This document shows, one piece after another, positions 11,264-22,300 of a stretch of 64,000 nt of DNA. The notes under the pieces are model-generated. The model did no database searches, was not told the origin of the DNA, and saw only the letters and a program-made list of their open reading frames with translations. A program made the translations under genes and the position numbers. Within the stretch, counting starts at the first letter, position 1; each line of letters opens with the position of its first letter. The stretch is taken from NCBI RefSeq assembly GCF_964355755.1, contig NC_092670.1, positions 26,773,795-26,837,794 on the forward strand, written 5' to 3'. The DNA comes from Antedon mediterranea. Its lineage: Eukaryota; Echinodermata; Crinoidea; Comatulida; Antedonidae.

Positions 11264-12932
11264 GGGCCTGTTTCTGCTGCAACTGCTCAAAATACGGTAT
11301 AAAATACGGTATTTTTTATACCGTATTTTTTAGTACCCCGTTTCTGCTAACAATACTTCTTGGGTGGTCGTGTTAAATTTCATCTTTTTTACCCAAATTG
11401 CCATTCATTTATTTGATCGATAATTAAAAGTCGCAATAAAGGAAATTTTACGTCTCACTTTCAACAGCCTAGCCCTAGTGATAGAAAGAAATCAATATGA
11501 ACATGAACCCCTTTTCATTGGTAATGCTACAATTGAAATCGTTAATGAAACTAAGTTACTAGGTTTATGGATTCAAGCTAACCTCAAATGGGACCGTAAT
11601 GTTAAAGAAATTGTATCCAAAGCCAGCAGACGTCTGCATATATTATGTAGATTAAGAAAGTTCAATCTTCCGAAATTTGATCTTGTAGATGTATTTAAGA
11701 GTTACATAAGACCAAGTGTTGAATATGCTGTCCCAGTATGGCATTCTAGTCTCACTAAGAAACAAAGTGATATGATAGAATCTGTCCAAAAAAGGGCTTG
11801 CAGAATAATATTGTGTAATGACTACATATGTTATGACCAAGCACTCAATGATCTTTCTTTAGACACTTTATCTGATAGAAGGCGTAATCTATGCTATAAG
11901 TTTTCTCTGAATTGTTCAAAAAGTATTCATTTTGGAAAATGGTTTCCAGTGAAGAATGTAAGTAACATGAAACTAAGACGTGTAAAGTATCAACAACCCA
12001 AATGCAGAGTTGAAAGATATAGAAAAAGTGCAATACCATACCTTATCTCGCTTCTAAATGAATAATCTGTATATATCACCCAGTACAGCTTTGCGATTTT
12101 TATTGATGCTTTTAGGTGTTTTTTTTTTTATTTTAATATTTTAAGCTAAACTTTTTGAATGTTCCTGTATTGTATTTCTTGTGTAAATTACCTCCTTTTT
12201 TATATTTTTTTTATCATTGGTTTTATACTTTTTTACAAATTTTAATATTGAACAAATGTAAATATCTTTGTAATTCAGCTAAGGCTGCGATAATGATATT
12301 AAAATAAATGAAATGAAATGAAATGAAAAAAAAAAAATGTTGTGAGAGCACAGAAAACATTGTAATGGGGACAATTAATTCGTTCCCTCCCCGAGTTATT
12401 GTATTTTACAATGTTGTACTACTTTCGCAGGCTCTTCAGCTTTGAGTTTACTTGCTTTGAAGACAAGTCTATTCCATACTCCTGCTTTATTTTTTTAGAA
12501 ATGTCTTTATAAATGTGGTTGTCCCTTTTATTACCTTTTAGTTGGCCAGACATTTTAGCTTCCCCACACACATTTATTTAGTAAAACTGTGACGTCTTCG
12601 CTCCACATTTCCGCCGAATATATCTATACACGTGTGTAAAGCAGCTGACAGCGACAGAAAATAAAAACACGAATGTTGACCTTTTGTCATGTAAAAAAAA
12701 AATACGGTATTTTTTATTGGCAGCAGAAACGGGTACAAAAAATACGGTATAAATTTGTAAATACCGTATTTTATCCACAAATTTTGTGGGGAAAATACGG
12801 TATACAAAATACGGTATATTTTTTATGAGCGCAGTTTCTGCTGCCAAAAATATACCGTATATATACGGTATTACGGGTATTCAAAAAATACCGTATAATA
12901 TACGGTATTTAGTTGGCAGCAGAAACAGGGCC
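11264..12932. mobile_element. PIF/Harbinger-like inverted-repeat element, TAA-flanked
   Basis: Starts GGGCCTGTTTCTGCTGC and ends GCAGCAGAAACAGGGCC, with 3-bp TAA flanks at 11261-11263 and 12933-12935. The GGGCCTGTT end and TWA target are PIF/Harbinger hallmarks. No transposase or Myb-like protein is visible. Internal sequence is crowded with the palindrome AATACCGTATT and variants (about 11288-11330 and 12700-12910). A LINE fragment is inserted at about 11466-12340. Two other window elements (50018-51078, 56374-57221) have related ends. Confidence 0.75.
11466..12340 (+). pseudogene. 5'-truncated LINE 3' end with AAATG-repeat tail
   Basis: An open frame at 11478-12065 encodes the C-terminal part of a LINE RT protein: ETKLLGLWIQANLKWD, VKEIVSKASRRLHIL, DVFKSYIRPSVEYAVPVWHS, IESVQKRACRIIL, YDQALNDLSLDTLSDRR, KFSLNCSKS and finally RYRKSAIPYLISLLN then stop. 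The order is the thumb and tail region of CR1/Jockey-group LINEs. The 3' untranslated region ends in (AAATG)n plus an A-run at 12305-12340. RT palm and endonuclease are missing, as expected for a dead-on-arrival insert. The frame is unbroken, so it is younger than most copies here. Confidence 0.85.
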
Positions 12933-13515
12933 TAATATACCATGTTTTTTTTTTATAAAAATGCCTATGTTTCTCGCAACACTGCTTGTAGGTTTTAAAT
13001 TTACCCCAGTATTTTATTTTAGAAATCAATTATTAAACATTAGAACTACCTATTTGTAATAAATCAGCTAAAAAAATACACCACTTTGGGCGTTATGGTG
13101 AAGTAAAGTTTAGTTGCATTGAACAATTTTAAAAATGTGAAAAACACCCTTTTTTAAATAAATGGTATCTCCCAAAGTATGAAATAAACAAAATAAAAAA
13201 ATTTGAAACAGGTACACAATGCATTGTTATTATGCATACACTAATTATTTTTTATAATTAAATGAACAAAACAAAAATATCGTTCATCAAAGTAGTACCA
13301 ATATCCATTTTAAAAAACCTTAAAAAAGGACAAAATTTGTCAAAAACACAAATTTGGCCGTTGCCATGGAAATGTACGTGTGAAATAAAAAATACTTCAT
13401 ATTTGATTTCTCTCAACACATATATAGCCATGTGCAAAATTGGAAAGAAATCCATTTTTTTGAGTCTGCCACTCTTTTTGATATTTCTTTGATTCTTACA
13501 GACAATGGCTCTTAA

Positions 13516-13900
13516 ATCGTCCTTATCTAAGTTCAGTCCATAATTATCGTTGAACCAGTTGTTAGTAAATGCTTTATCAGCAATAATTTGAATTGTCTCG
13601 GTTAAAGGAACATTTGTGGGACGAGACATCATTTGATACCAAAATATCACTAGCATTTATAACGGTGGAGCGTATATCAGCTGCAAAGCTAAATACATCA
13701 TCTATTGTATATGCGTTTGTGTGTTTTAGGCAATCCATACAAATGAGCTAACCTTGATCCGGTTTGACAAATTGATTTAGCAATTTCTTTTGGAAGAATT
13801 TTATGAACCGTTGAAATCATATCTTTCTCCTTTTTTAGGAGTGGATGGTAATGTGTCATTGGTCTTCCTCTTGAAATATAATTTCATAGCATAAATGATG
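13516..13900 (-). pseudogene. Penelope-like element, N-terminal RT half
   Basis: Minus-strand reading gives HYHPLLKKE, LPKEIAKSICQTGSRLAHL, YGLPKTHK, then after a deletion YTIDDVFSFAADI, INASDILVSNDVSS (the family motif has SYDVSS with a catalytic Asp) and TNVPLTETIQIIADKAF, ending LDKDDL. These are the fingers and first palm blocks of Penelope-like RTs. The block between LPKTHK and YTIDD that family members carry is missing, and frameshifts flank TNVP. It continues at 5805-6870 on the other side of the 6.6 kb TTAA transposon. Confidence 0.85.
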
Positions 13901-14230
13901 GCAAGGATCCTGCATAGAGAAGTTTACACTTCTGTTTTCACAGGACCCTTTTACATAAAAAGCATAAAACAATAAACACAACATAAATTAATAGATAAAA
14001 TAAAAAAAAAGCATTTCCTATTTACATTTTTAGAGTTGTTCATCATCATAAAACAATAGAATAATAATTATAAGTCAAACAAAGTATTGTAAAACACTAT
14101 TCAATCAAATTGTATAACGCAAGCTCCCACTTAGTATGGCTGTAGCAAATTTACAAAATAAAATGTCAGTTATGATGATACACAGTCACCGATGCTGCTC
14201 GGCATGTATGAGCATGGTAATTATATCCCT

Positions 14231-14312
14231 CTTTTCTAGTTCCATTTTGGAACTAGAAAAGTCAGATATCTGACTTTTCTAGATCTAGAAAAATCAGATA
14301 TCTGACTCTTGT
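14231..14312. repeat. Palindrome cluster, TCAGATATCTGA type (first)
   Basis: Consecutive dyads: CTAGTTCC/GGAACTAG around CATTTT, AAAAGTCAGATATCTGACTTTT and TTTTCTAGATCTAGAAAA overlap one another. Either strand can fold into several adjacent hairpins. The same words recur at 15630-15735. Confidence 0.75.
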
Positions 14313-15629
14313 TATATCTCTTGTTGTATTCTGAAATGATCTTCGTTTACGAAAATATAACAAAGGGAGATTATTATCATTTTTGAATCCTCCAAACTGT
14401 ACTGTCTAGTATAGTGAGAATACAAAATATTTGTTGTTGTTTTAATAAAAATACTGTAATCGTTATTAATATTAAATTTATAGCATAACATTTTTCAACA
14501 GTAAACAGATCCTTGTCCTGATCGCTTGCTTCGATAAGTCTACTTGATTCTCTTTTTTATAAAATGCTAAAATTCCTTTACGCTCAGTACCAAATATTAA
14601 GCTGAAAAAGTGAGATAATCCCGAGCTAAAAATAATTAGAATATTGGACTTTATCCAATACTGGTCAATTAATTATTGTGTTATAAAAACAACTGATGTG
14701 CTAATGGGTTATGATTAATGTCACAATTGGCACTGTGTTATAATATTAATAGATTAAAGTTACATTGCTACTGAACTATAGGCCTAATAAATGGTTTACA
14801 TTACAAATAAAATTGGGCAGTATTAATAGTAACACTAAGGTTATGTTCAGACATAATATCAATTATATGTGTAACCTACAGTAAATCACTCTTGGGACTT
14901 AATCGGACAAATGGCTTTTTAAATAAATTAAAAATTCACCCAACAGAGTCATACTGTATTTTAAGCTTGAGTGGCCCCAGTCAAAATGTAATGTGATGTT
15001 ATTCCTGTTATACCAACAAAAGATCAACTTCACTCAGATTCTCACTCATTACCATGTAATTAATCTGCTTGTGGTTTAAAAAGTTTAATTTAAAAAAACC
15101 AGCAACATTGGTAGGTTTTCGAACAGTTGGTTTCAGAAATTTAATACCTATCGATGAGGCAAAAAATATATAAAAAAGTAGGTTAGGTATATTTTGTTTC
15201 TCCATATTTTGTGCGATTTTCCCAATGATTGTATGCTGCACAATGTTATACGCTCTACGCGCGGAAATAAAAGTTTTTTACATTTTTGTGAGGGTATTTT
15301 CATTACACATAGCATATAAATAATAATATAAATATATAAAAAATTAACAACGATTTTAATATTCAAAGTAAATGTTCTGTAATTTTAAAATAGACTGTAA
15401 GTGTAAGTCAAAATCAATTCACGTCATAAATTCAATTGTATTTGGGCTAGGCTTTATATTTGTATTATAGATGTAGGCCTACTGGGCCTAGCTTATTATT
15501 GTCAATAAATAGTTTTATTTATGCATTTAATATCCAATCGGCTCTTAATTATTTATTTAATTTATTGTCCATTCCTTTCATATTACATTTTTTTTTCAAT
15601 CATTGGATTCACGCCCAAACATCAGGGTG

Positions 15630-15735
15630 TCTAGAAACCCAGATCTAGAAAACTCAGATCTCAGATATCTGAGTTTTCTAGATCTTGAAAACTCAGATAT
15701 CTGACTTTTCTATATCTAGAAAACTCAGATATTGA
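15630..15735. repeat. Palindrome cluster, TCAGATATCTGA type (second)
   Basis: Repeats of CAGATCTAGAAAACTCAG and CTCAGATATCTGAG make at least three overlapping dyads. The vocabulary matches 14231-14312, 1.4 kb away, so the two may mark the ends of one decayed element or a mobile palindromic unit. Confidence 0.75.
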
Positions 15736-16088
15736 AAATAGACAATCCCGGTAAATAATAGCCGACCGTCAGCTGTCGTCGTTTGTGCAGCCATGTGTCG
15801 TGTAGCGTCCGTCTCTCTGCAGTCTACCTCTGCTATCTCAATCATATTGAAGAAATAACAGGAGAAGCCTGGTACAACGAAACAAGTTGACGAAAATGGA
15901 CCTTGAAGTAAACAACATAACAAACAAAATAAATGATTGGAGATCGACAAATGGACCTTTTTTTAGTTGGACTTTATGCTTTCGCCAAAATGATTTTGAT
16001 TATCTATTTTATCATGTCATCACCAAAATGGCTAAAGCAGCCATTTTATTTTTCGCCAATCTGGAAACGTTTTCAAAACTAAGAACAA

Positions 16089-17553
16089 CTAGATTTAATT
16101 CGTCACTATGACGAATTATAGGTTATATGCATTGATTTAAATAAAGATAATTGATTTTTAAAAGATATATTGATTGATTGATTTTCTCAGAATCTTTAAT
16201 TATTTATAATATATGATAGGACCTTGCTAACGCGAACACCATAGCCGGTATCACAATCCGATCAAAGATCCATATGCGTATAATGTCAGATTGTAATGTA
16301 ATAATTGTAATGTAGATAATGTAATCTAGATTTCATTATAAATCATGTGTATAATCTATACACTAAGAAATAAATTTGAACAAACAATACGGATAATAAA
16401 AAAAAAATCTTATTTCGTTTCCCAAGGTGAGACTCGATCTCGGTACCTTGAATGCCATAGACACGAGCACAGACCACCGAGCCGTACACAACTGACTAAA
16501 AGTTGTAGAAAAATTCCTCCGTGTATTTACTATGCAGTAACCACTTTGATGCAAATAGATTATTACATACCGAAATGAATTATAATTTTTTACTATGATG
16601 ACATCTTTAAAATGTATACAAATGATGCACTGTCAAACTACATACTTTTAACTTTAATATATGAATTTTTGAAGGAAGAAAGTTAATGTTAAGTTTGTTA
16701 TTTTGGCCTAAGAAAATGTCATAATTTGTTTGATTGTCGAAATTATTTTTTTTAAATTTAATATGCAATTAATGATGACTTAATCAACTTTTGTTCTCTT
16801 TATTTGATAATAAATCATACATATGATACATACACTTCAAGAAAATGAAATAAAAAATAGGTGTTCTCCTGCATTCTGACAATATATATTAATTTTAAAA
16901 TTTAGCATATTTTCACCATTTTGTTAACTTATACGGGCGTAGCCAGTCACTTTTGACGTGCTCGTATAACGCAATTTCGAGTTGAAACCTGAATCAAATA
17001 TGATGATATTATTAAAGAAAGATTGTAAAACAGAAATCGGGCAAAAAGAGTGCGCATTAACGTTTAACGCGCAGTGCGCGTGCAAAAATCTGCGCACTCA
17101 TGGCAATTTTTTAAACGCTTAAAATTGCCTGAAACGTACTCTAATTTCATCGAAAATAAATTTTGACAATTTTGAACATTTTAAGCGCGCGTACCCAAGC
17201 GTTATATGCGCTACGCACGTAATTTTATTGCCATATGATGAAATATGACCTGAAATTTATGAGTACCAAATTTTGTTTAATTGTGATTCATGCTTGTGAA
17301 GATATGATTACAAACTTGATTTCCTAAAATCGCGCGTAGACCGCGTAATTTTTGATTACGCATCGTGAAAATATAACCACATCGATTCCTGGCCATGAGG
17401 AATATACTCTGAAAACTTGACTTAGCTAGATTAAACTGATGCCAAGATAATGCACGGACAAAATAGTGCTAAGGAAAGAATAAATAAATAAATAAATAAA
17501 TAAAGATTTTGACAGAATCAAGAGGTTATATGCATATCATGCATATAACCTAA
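16089..17553 (-). mobile_element. Helitron-like (Helentron/HINE-like) non-autonomous copy A1
   Basis: On the minus strand the element starts TTAGGTTATATGCAT, with an adjacent inverted ATGCATATAACC forming a terminal dyad. It ends in hairpin AATTCGTCATAGTGACGAATT, then AAATCTAG followed by a host T. Hairpin plus CTAG plus T is the Helitron 3' rule (CTRR^T); the 5' end is not canonical TC, and the inner inverted repeat of the 5' and 3' ends (GGTTATATGCAT) points to Helentron/HINE types. The same ends recur at 26940, 34977, 47655 and 60965. It holds a tRNA-like module at 16424-16499 and an (AAAT)n tract near 17478-17507. No Rep/helicase gene. Confidence 0.7.
16424..16499 (-). repeat. tRNA-like module inside Helitron-like family A
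   Basis: On the minus strand GGCTCGGTGGTCTGTGC resembles a tRNA A box, and GATCGAGTCTC about 45 bases later resembles a B box. The same module is present at the same place in copies A2 (31894-31965) and A3 (35277-35345), so it was captured before the family spread. It is not a functional tRNA: no matching acceptor stem is visible. Confidence 0.5.
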
Positions 17554-17599
17554 TAAAGGACGCCCTCTCAATCATTATTTTGTCAGAGACTTTTTATTG

Positions 17600-19005
17600 G
17601 CCGAATATGCCCGACTCCTAAAATAATTTGTAAATCACGCTCTTTTAGAAACTTAGACATTGACTCATTTCAACTTTTGCTTAAAGACAAACTTGCTGTA
17701 ATCTTCCAATGTACGATAACGCTGTTAGATCGATTCTTGACGATATCTGCCCAGTGAAAACATGTGTGCGCAAATTTGTTAGCAAGCCAAGCTGGTACAC
17801 GGATAAGATTGACAGCGAGCGACGTATCAGACGAGGACTTGAACGTAGATGGAGAAAGACTAAGAGCGACATAGATAAGGCTATTTTTGATGCGCAACAA
17901 AAACTTGTATGCAATCTTGTAATTAAGGAAAAAACTACATATTTTAAATCTATTTTTGTAAACTCTAGACCCAAAGAAATGTATAATGCACTGTATAAAC
18001 TGTTAGGCAAATCTAAGAGTAGTATTCCTACGTGCCATTCAAACAAGGTTTTATGTCAAGATTTTGCTCATTATTTTAGAGACAAAGTTGTAAATATTAA
18101 GGCTTTTATTGATGATCGTCTAGTTGAAACTAACAGTAGTGGTATAGTCACCTTGCCTGTACCAAGTCCAGTCCATTAGACCCTATGCCTACAATCATGG
18201 CTGCTTAAGAAATGTACTCAGGTGATCTCCCCTGTTTTTACGCACATTGCAAATAGTTCATACACATCGGGTGTTTTTCCACAAAGTCTAAGAATAGGTG
18301 CTGTTACACCTATCCCTATCATTAAAAAACCCTCACTTGACCAAAATGTTTTGGCAAATTTCCGACCTGTCTCAAATTGGCCAACTCTTGGGAAAACTTA
18401 ATTGAAAGGCCAGTCTTGAGTGCTTTTAATAATTATTGTATTGAAAACGACCTCATGGAGCCGTTACAATCTGCTTACAAACCCAAATTTAGTACAGAGA
18501 CAGCACTGTTAAAGCTTAAAACTGATATCCTGCAGGAATTCTCTAAGGGTCGTGTGGTGATACTGGTACTTCTAGATTTATCCGCAGCCTTCGACACGGT
18601 AGATCACCATATACTTGTAAGTTGTAAACAGATTTAAAGATAACTATGGGGTAATAGGAAATGCTAGTACCTGGATTAAAACATACGTTGATGACAGATA
18701 TTGTAAAGTCACTTTAAATGGATCTGAATCAAGTAAATTTCATCTTAGCTCCGGTGTCCCACAAGGGTCCACAATTAGTCCCCCACTTTTTACCACTTAC
18801 ATTAAACCTATTGCTGACATTATTAAGTCTCATGGGATACTTTTTCATCTATACGCAGACGACACTCAATTGTATACCAGCTTTAACCCTAAAGTGCCAG
18901 GGGATCTCGAAGTTGCCATTTATAGAATTACTAAATGTATTAATGATCTTAGTATTTGGATGTACAAAAATCAAGTTAAACTTAATGAATCAAAAACAGA
19001 GTTTT
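17600..19005 (+). pseudogene. L2/CR1-type LINE, 5' part (connector and RT)
   Basis: Blocks in order: RNLDIDSFQLLLKDKL (17645), YDNAVRSILDDICPVKT, KPSWYTDKI, RRIRRGLERRWRKT, then frameshifted SSPLDPMPT, ENLIERPVLSAFNNY, LMEPLQSAYKPKFSTETALL, VILVLLDLSAAFDTVDH (catalytic Asp), SSGVPQGSTISP in another frame, LFHLYADDTQLY (YADD near 18860) and LSIWMYKNQVKLNESKTEFF, where it is cut by the LINE at 19006-23394. It resumes at 23395. The YNxxLxxILDxxCPxKT and LDLSAAFDTVDH wording is typical of L2/CR1. At least four frameshifts. Endonuclease absent: 5'-truncated. Confidence 0.85.
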
Positions 19006-19307
19006 TCTTTTCTTTCATTTATTTGGCATCTCAATAAATAACATTAAAAATACATCAATAATATATAAAATCACCTTAAATATTAATATACATGTACATC
19101 AAAAAAGCAAATAAAAATGGCGGGATTAATGAAGTCTGACGATGCACGGGAAAACACATAAAGTCGTTTAAAGTAAAACAACTTAATTCCAATGTGGTCC
19201 CTAAAAAGATAGTAATTATAATTTTAACAAAACAAACATTATAAGACGGGGTTCATAAATATATAAGCATATAAGCAAAACATCTGATATAATGGCACAA
19301 TAATAAT

Positions 19308-22300
19308 TTATCTATGTTTAATTTTGTAATATTGTTTCAATTCAGTTTTAAATTTAGATGTGTTGGAAATTTGTTTAATATAGTCAGGAAGGTTATTCCA
19401 TTCTCTGATTGCATTAAAATAGAACGTATTACATTCTATGCCTTGGACTTTAGGTACAACAAAATTGAGTTTACTACCACGAGTGAAGTGACCATGTAAG
19501 TTATTAACTCTACGAAAGTTTTCGTTTAGGTATGAAGCACTTCTGCCCATAAATATTTTATGAACTTGGCTAATTTGCAAGAACTTTACTCGATATTTTA
19601 CATTTAACAATCCATAATCGTCTAATTGATCAGCACCTATATGTCTTCTGGGTTCAACTCCTTTTATGAGTCTAACCATTTTGTTTTGAGCAATTTGTAG
19701 TTTTCTTTGGATAGCTTTACTGGTTCCACAGAACCAAGAAGATGCAGCATAATCAAAAACACATTGGATGAGAGCAGAGCATAATAGTTTACGATTCTTA
19801 CAACTTAGTATCTTACGTTGGCGGTACATAAACTTAAGCCTATTATTAATTTTCTTAATGGTTTTACATGCATATTCAGAACACGTTAAATTTTGATCTA
19901 TTTCAATACCCAGATACTTGACACAATTACTAGTGTTGATATTGTTACCATTTGTTGAGACATTAAAATTGTTAACATTTTTAGTTTTTCTCTTAGAACC
20001 AAATAGTATACACTCAGTTTTATCCAGGTTAATTGTTAACTTATTGTCTACAAGCCAATCACACAAGGAGTCTAGTGTTGACCCTAGCTTCTTAGAAATA
20101 ATATCTGGATTTCTGTGTGAATAAACAATTGCACTGTCATCAGCGTATAGAAGGAGTTTACAATCAGGATCAATACAAGTTACCATGTCATTAACAAAAC
20201 ATAAGAACAAAAGGGGTCCAAGGATACTTCCTTGAGGAACCCCGCATGTAACAGTACAAGATTGAGAGCAATGATCATCAACAGTTACTATTTGCTTTCT
20301 TATTGATAAGTAAGATTTGAACCATTCAATAGATCCAATACCCATTAATTTAAGCTTATTACATAAAATGTCATGATCTACAGTGTCAAATGCCTTCTTT
20401 AAATCGACCAACACCATACCCGAGAAATTTCCCTTAGAAGTTTGGGTTTTAAGGGAATCAACTAAGTCTATCAAACATGTGTCAGTAGAGAAGGCAGCTC
20501 GAAATCCAGATTGATATTTATACAATACGTTGTTTTCAGTAAGGTATTTTTCGATTTGAATAAAAACAGCCTTCTCTAAAATTTTAGACATTGTACTGAG
20601 TATACTTATAGGGCGATAGTTTCCAATATCGGTTCTACTACCTTTTTTATAAAGAGGTATGACCTTGGCCTTTTTCATGTCTTCTGGGACTGTACTGGTA
20701 CTAATTGATAAATTAATTATGTAGGTAGTGGGAACTTTTAGAATTTCAGCCCCATCTTTTATGAAGCGGGGAGGTATCTTATCGACACCCGTGCTTTTTG
20801 TCGCATTAAGTTTGTTTAATTCACTATATATAAAGTCTTCGTCCACTGAGTTGAGCATAAAGTTATTGCCACTAACGGTTCTATAGAAATCCTTAAGTTT
20901 GGACGACGTACAGTCATACACATTCTTAGGGGATGGAAGTTTACTGACCAAATTGGCTGCAATAGTAGTAAAATATTCGTTGAAGCAAGAAGCAATTTTG
21001 GCTGGGTCGAAACATTTAGTACCATTGGGCAGGTCAATAACCGTTTTAGCACTATCCTTAGATGTATTACTATAGCCTAGACCTTTAAACATTTTCCATA
21101 ATTTTTTAGGGTTATTTTTATTTTCTTCAGCCTTGTTTAACAAATGATTTGATTTAGCTTTATTTATATCACGCTGTATTTTATTTCTTAGTTTGCGAAA
21201 TTGTATTAATATGTCGGTATTATTCTTGTTTTTATTATACATATTTAATAATTTATCTCTGGTTTCAATGTCTTGTAATATTTCTCTAGTTAACCATGGT
21301 TCCGTTCTTTGTTTCATCCTAATGTTTTTAAGGGGGGCAATGGAATCAATAGCAGCCAAAAGTAATGCATTAAATTTATACAGAGCTTCATTTACATCTC
21401 CGATAGAGGTAACTACTGACCAATCGATATCTATTAGTATGTTTCTAAATTGATCAACGGTATAGTTTTTTAGTGATCTGATATATACATTTTTATGTCC
21501 ATTGAACTTAAGTTTAATAGTTTTCCGTGTACAAAATGTCATTAAGTGATCGCTTAGACCTGTTGCGATTGTACCCGATTGGCTTATCTTATTCTCATTA
21601 TTACATAATATATGATCGAGGCATGAAGCAACTGTAGGGCATATCCTAGTTGGTTCAGTTACTTTGTTACTTAAACTAAACATACTTAGAATTTGATTAT
21701 AGCTATTCAATAAAGATGACTTTGTTAAAGTACATATATTAAAATCGCCAACAACAATTAATTCACTGTCCATTCCAATTTTAGATAACATATTTTCAAA
21801 CAGAGTTAGAAAGTTCGTTTGCTTTGGTGGTCTGTAACATGTTCCAATTATAATGGGTTTGGTTTTAGGCAGGATCAGTTCAATCCAAAGTACTTCAGCT
21901 TCGTCGGATTCAATATCTGAACGCCGGTTAAACGCGATGTCATCCCTTATATACGTACATACGCCACCGCCTTTGCGGTCGCGATCTCTTCGTAGAACTG
22001 AGTAACCTTCAATTTTAATTTCGTTGTCAGATACCGAATCATCAATCCATGTTTCGCTAATGGAGATAATGCCAGCTTTACTTTTATATGCAATATCGCG
22101 CAGTTCCAGTAGTTTGGGGATCATTGATCTTGTATTTAAGTGTAGAATGTGTATTCCTTTCTGTTTAAACCGCATGAAGTCTTCAGGAGCGACGTTATAA
22201 TTAAATAATGGGGGTGGTGTTCTTAATCCTATGTCATCGTTATGATTTCCACAGGAATCAAATGGGAGATGTTTCCAGCTGCATTCCACGCATACATAAT

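Larger units (their letters stand above)
6871..13511. mobile_element. 6.6 kb TTAA-target DNA transposon with ~0.57 kb inverted arms
   Basis: Ends are GAGCCATTGTCTGTAAAAAT on the left and its near-complement on the right. Flanks are TTAG (6867-6870) and TTAA (13512-13515), one change from a perfect TTAA duplication. Long inverted arms pair 6871-7168 plus 8300-8560 with 12933-13511. Shared landmarks are CAACGGTCAA, the GATACCATT...AAAGGGGTGTTTTT stretch, CCAAAGTGGTGT and CTGGGGTAAATTT. The host sequence is a Penelope-like RT gene, whose frame is restored on excision. TTAA targets are used by piggyBac and Kolobok; the GAG start fits the RRG rule remembered for Kolobok better than the CCC of piggyBac. 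No transposase is visible, so this copy is non-autonomous or gutted. It carries insertions at 7169-8299, 9660-10180 and 11264-12932. Confidence 0.8.
13901..16088. other. Non-coding AT-rich stretch between transposons
   Basis: No supportable gene. The notable content is two palindrome clusters (14231-14312, 15630-15735), listed separately. An open frame at 15887-16111 on the + strand and one at 15693-15950 on the minus strand resemble no protein I know; the former runs into the conserved end of the next Helitron-like element. Confidence 0.45.

Noticed and set aside
13258-13511. C-terminal half of the 132-codon minus-strand frame as a protein
   Set aside because: The frame runs from the Penelope RT into the arm of the TTAA transposon; only the part before 13515 is retrotransposon coding sequence.
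15887-16111. Open frame before Helitron copy A1
   Set aside because: It ends inside the conserved transposon terminus and resembles nothing known.
16424-16499. Functional tRNA gene
   Set aside because: Box-like sequences are present but there is no acceptor stem pairing, and the module sits in a dispersed element.
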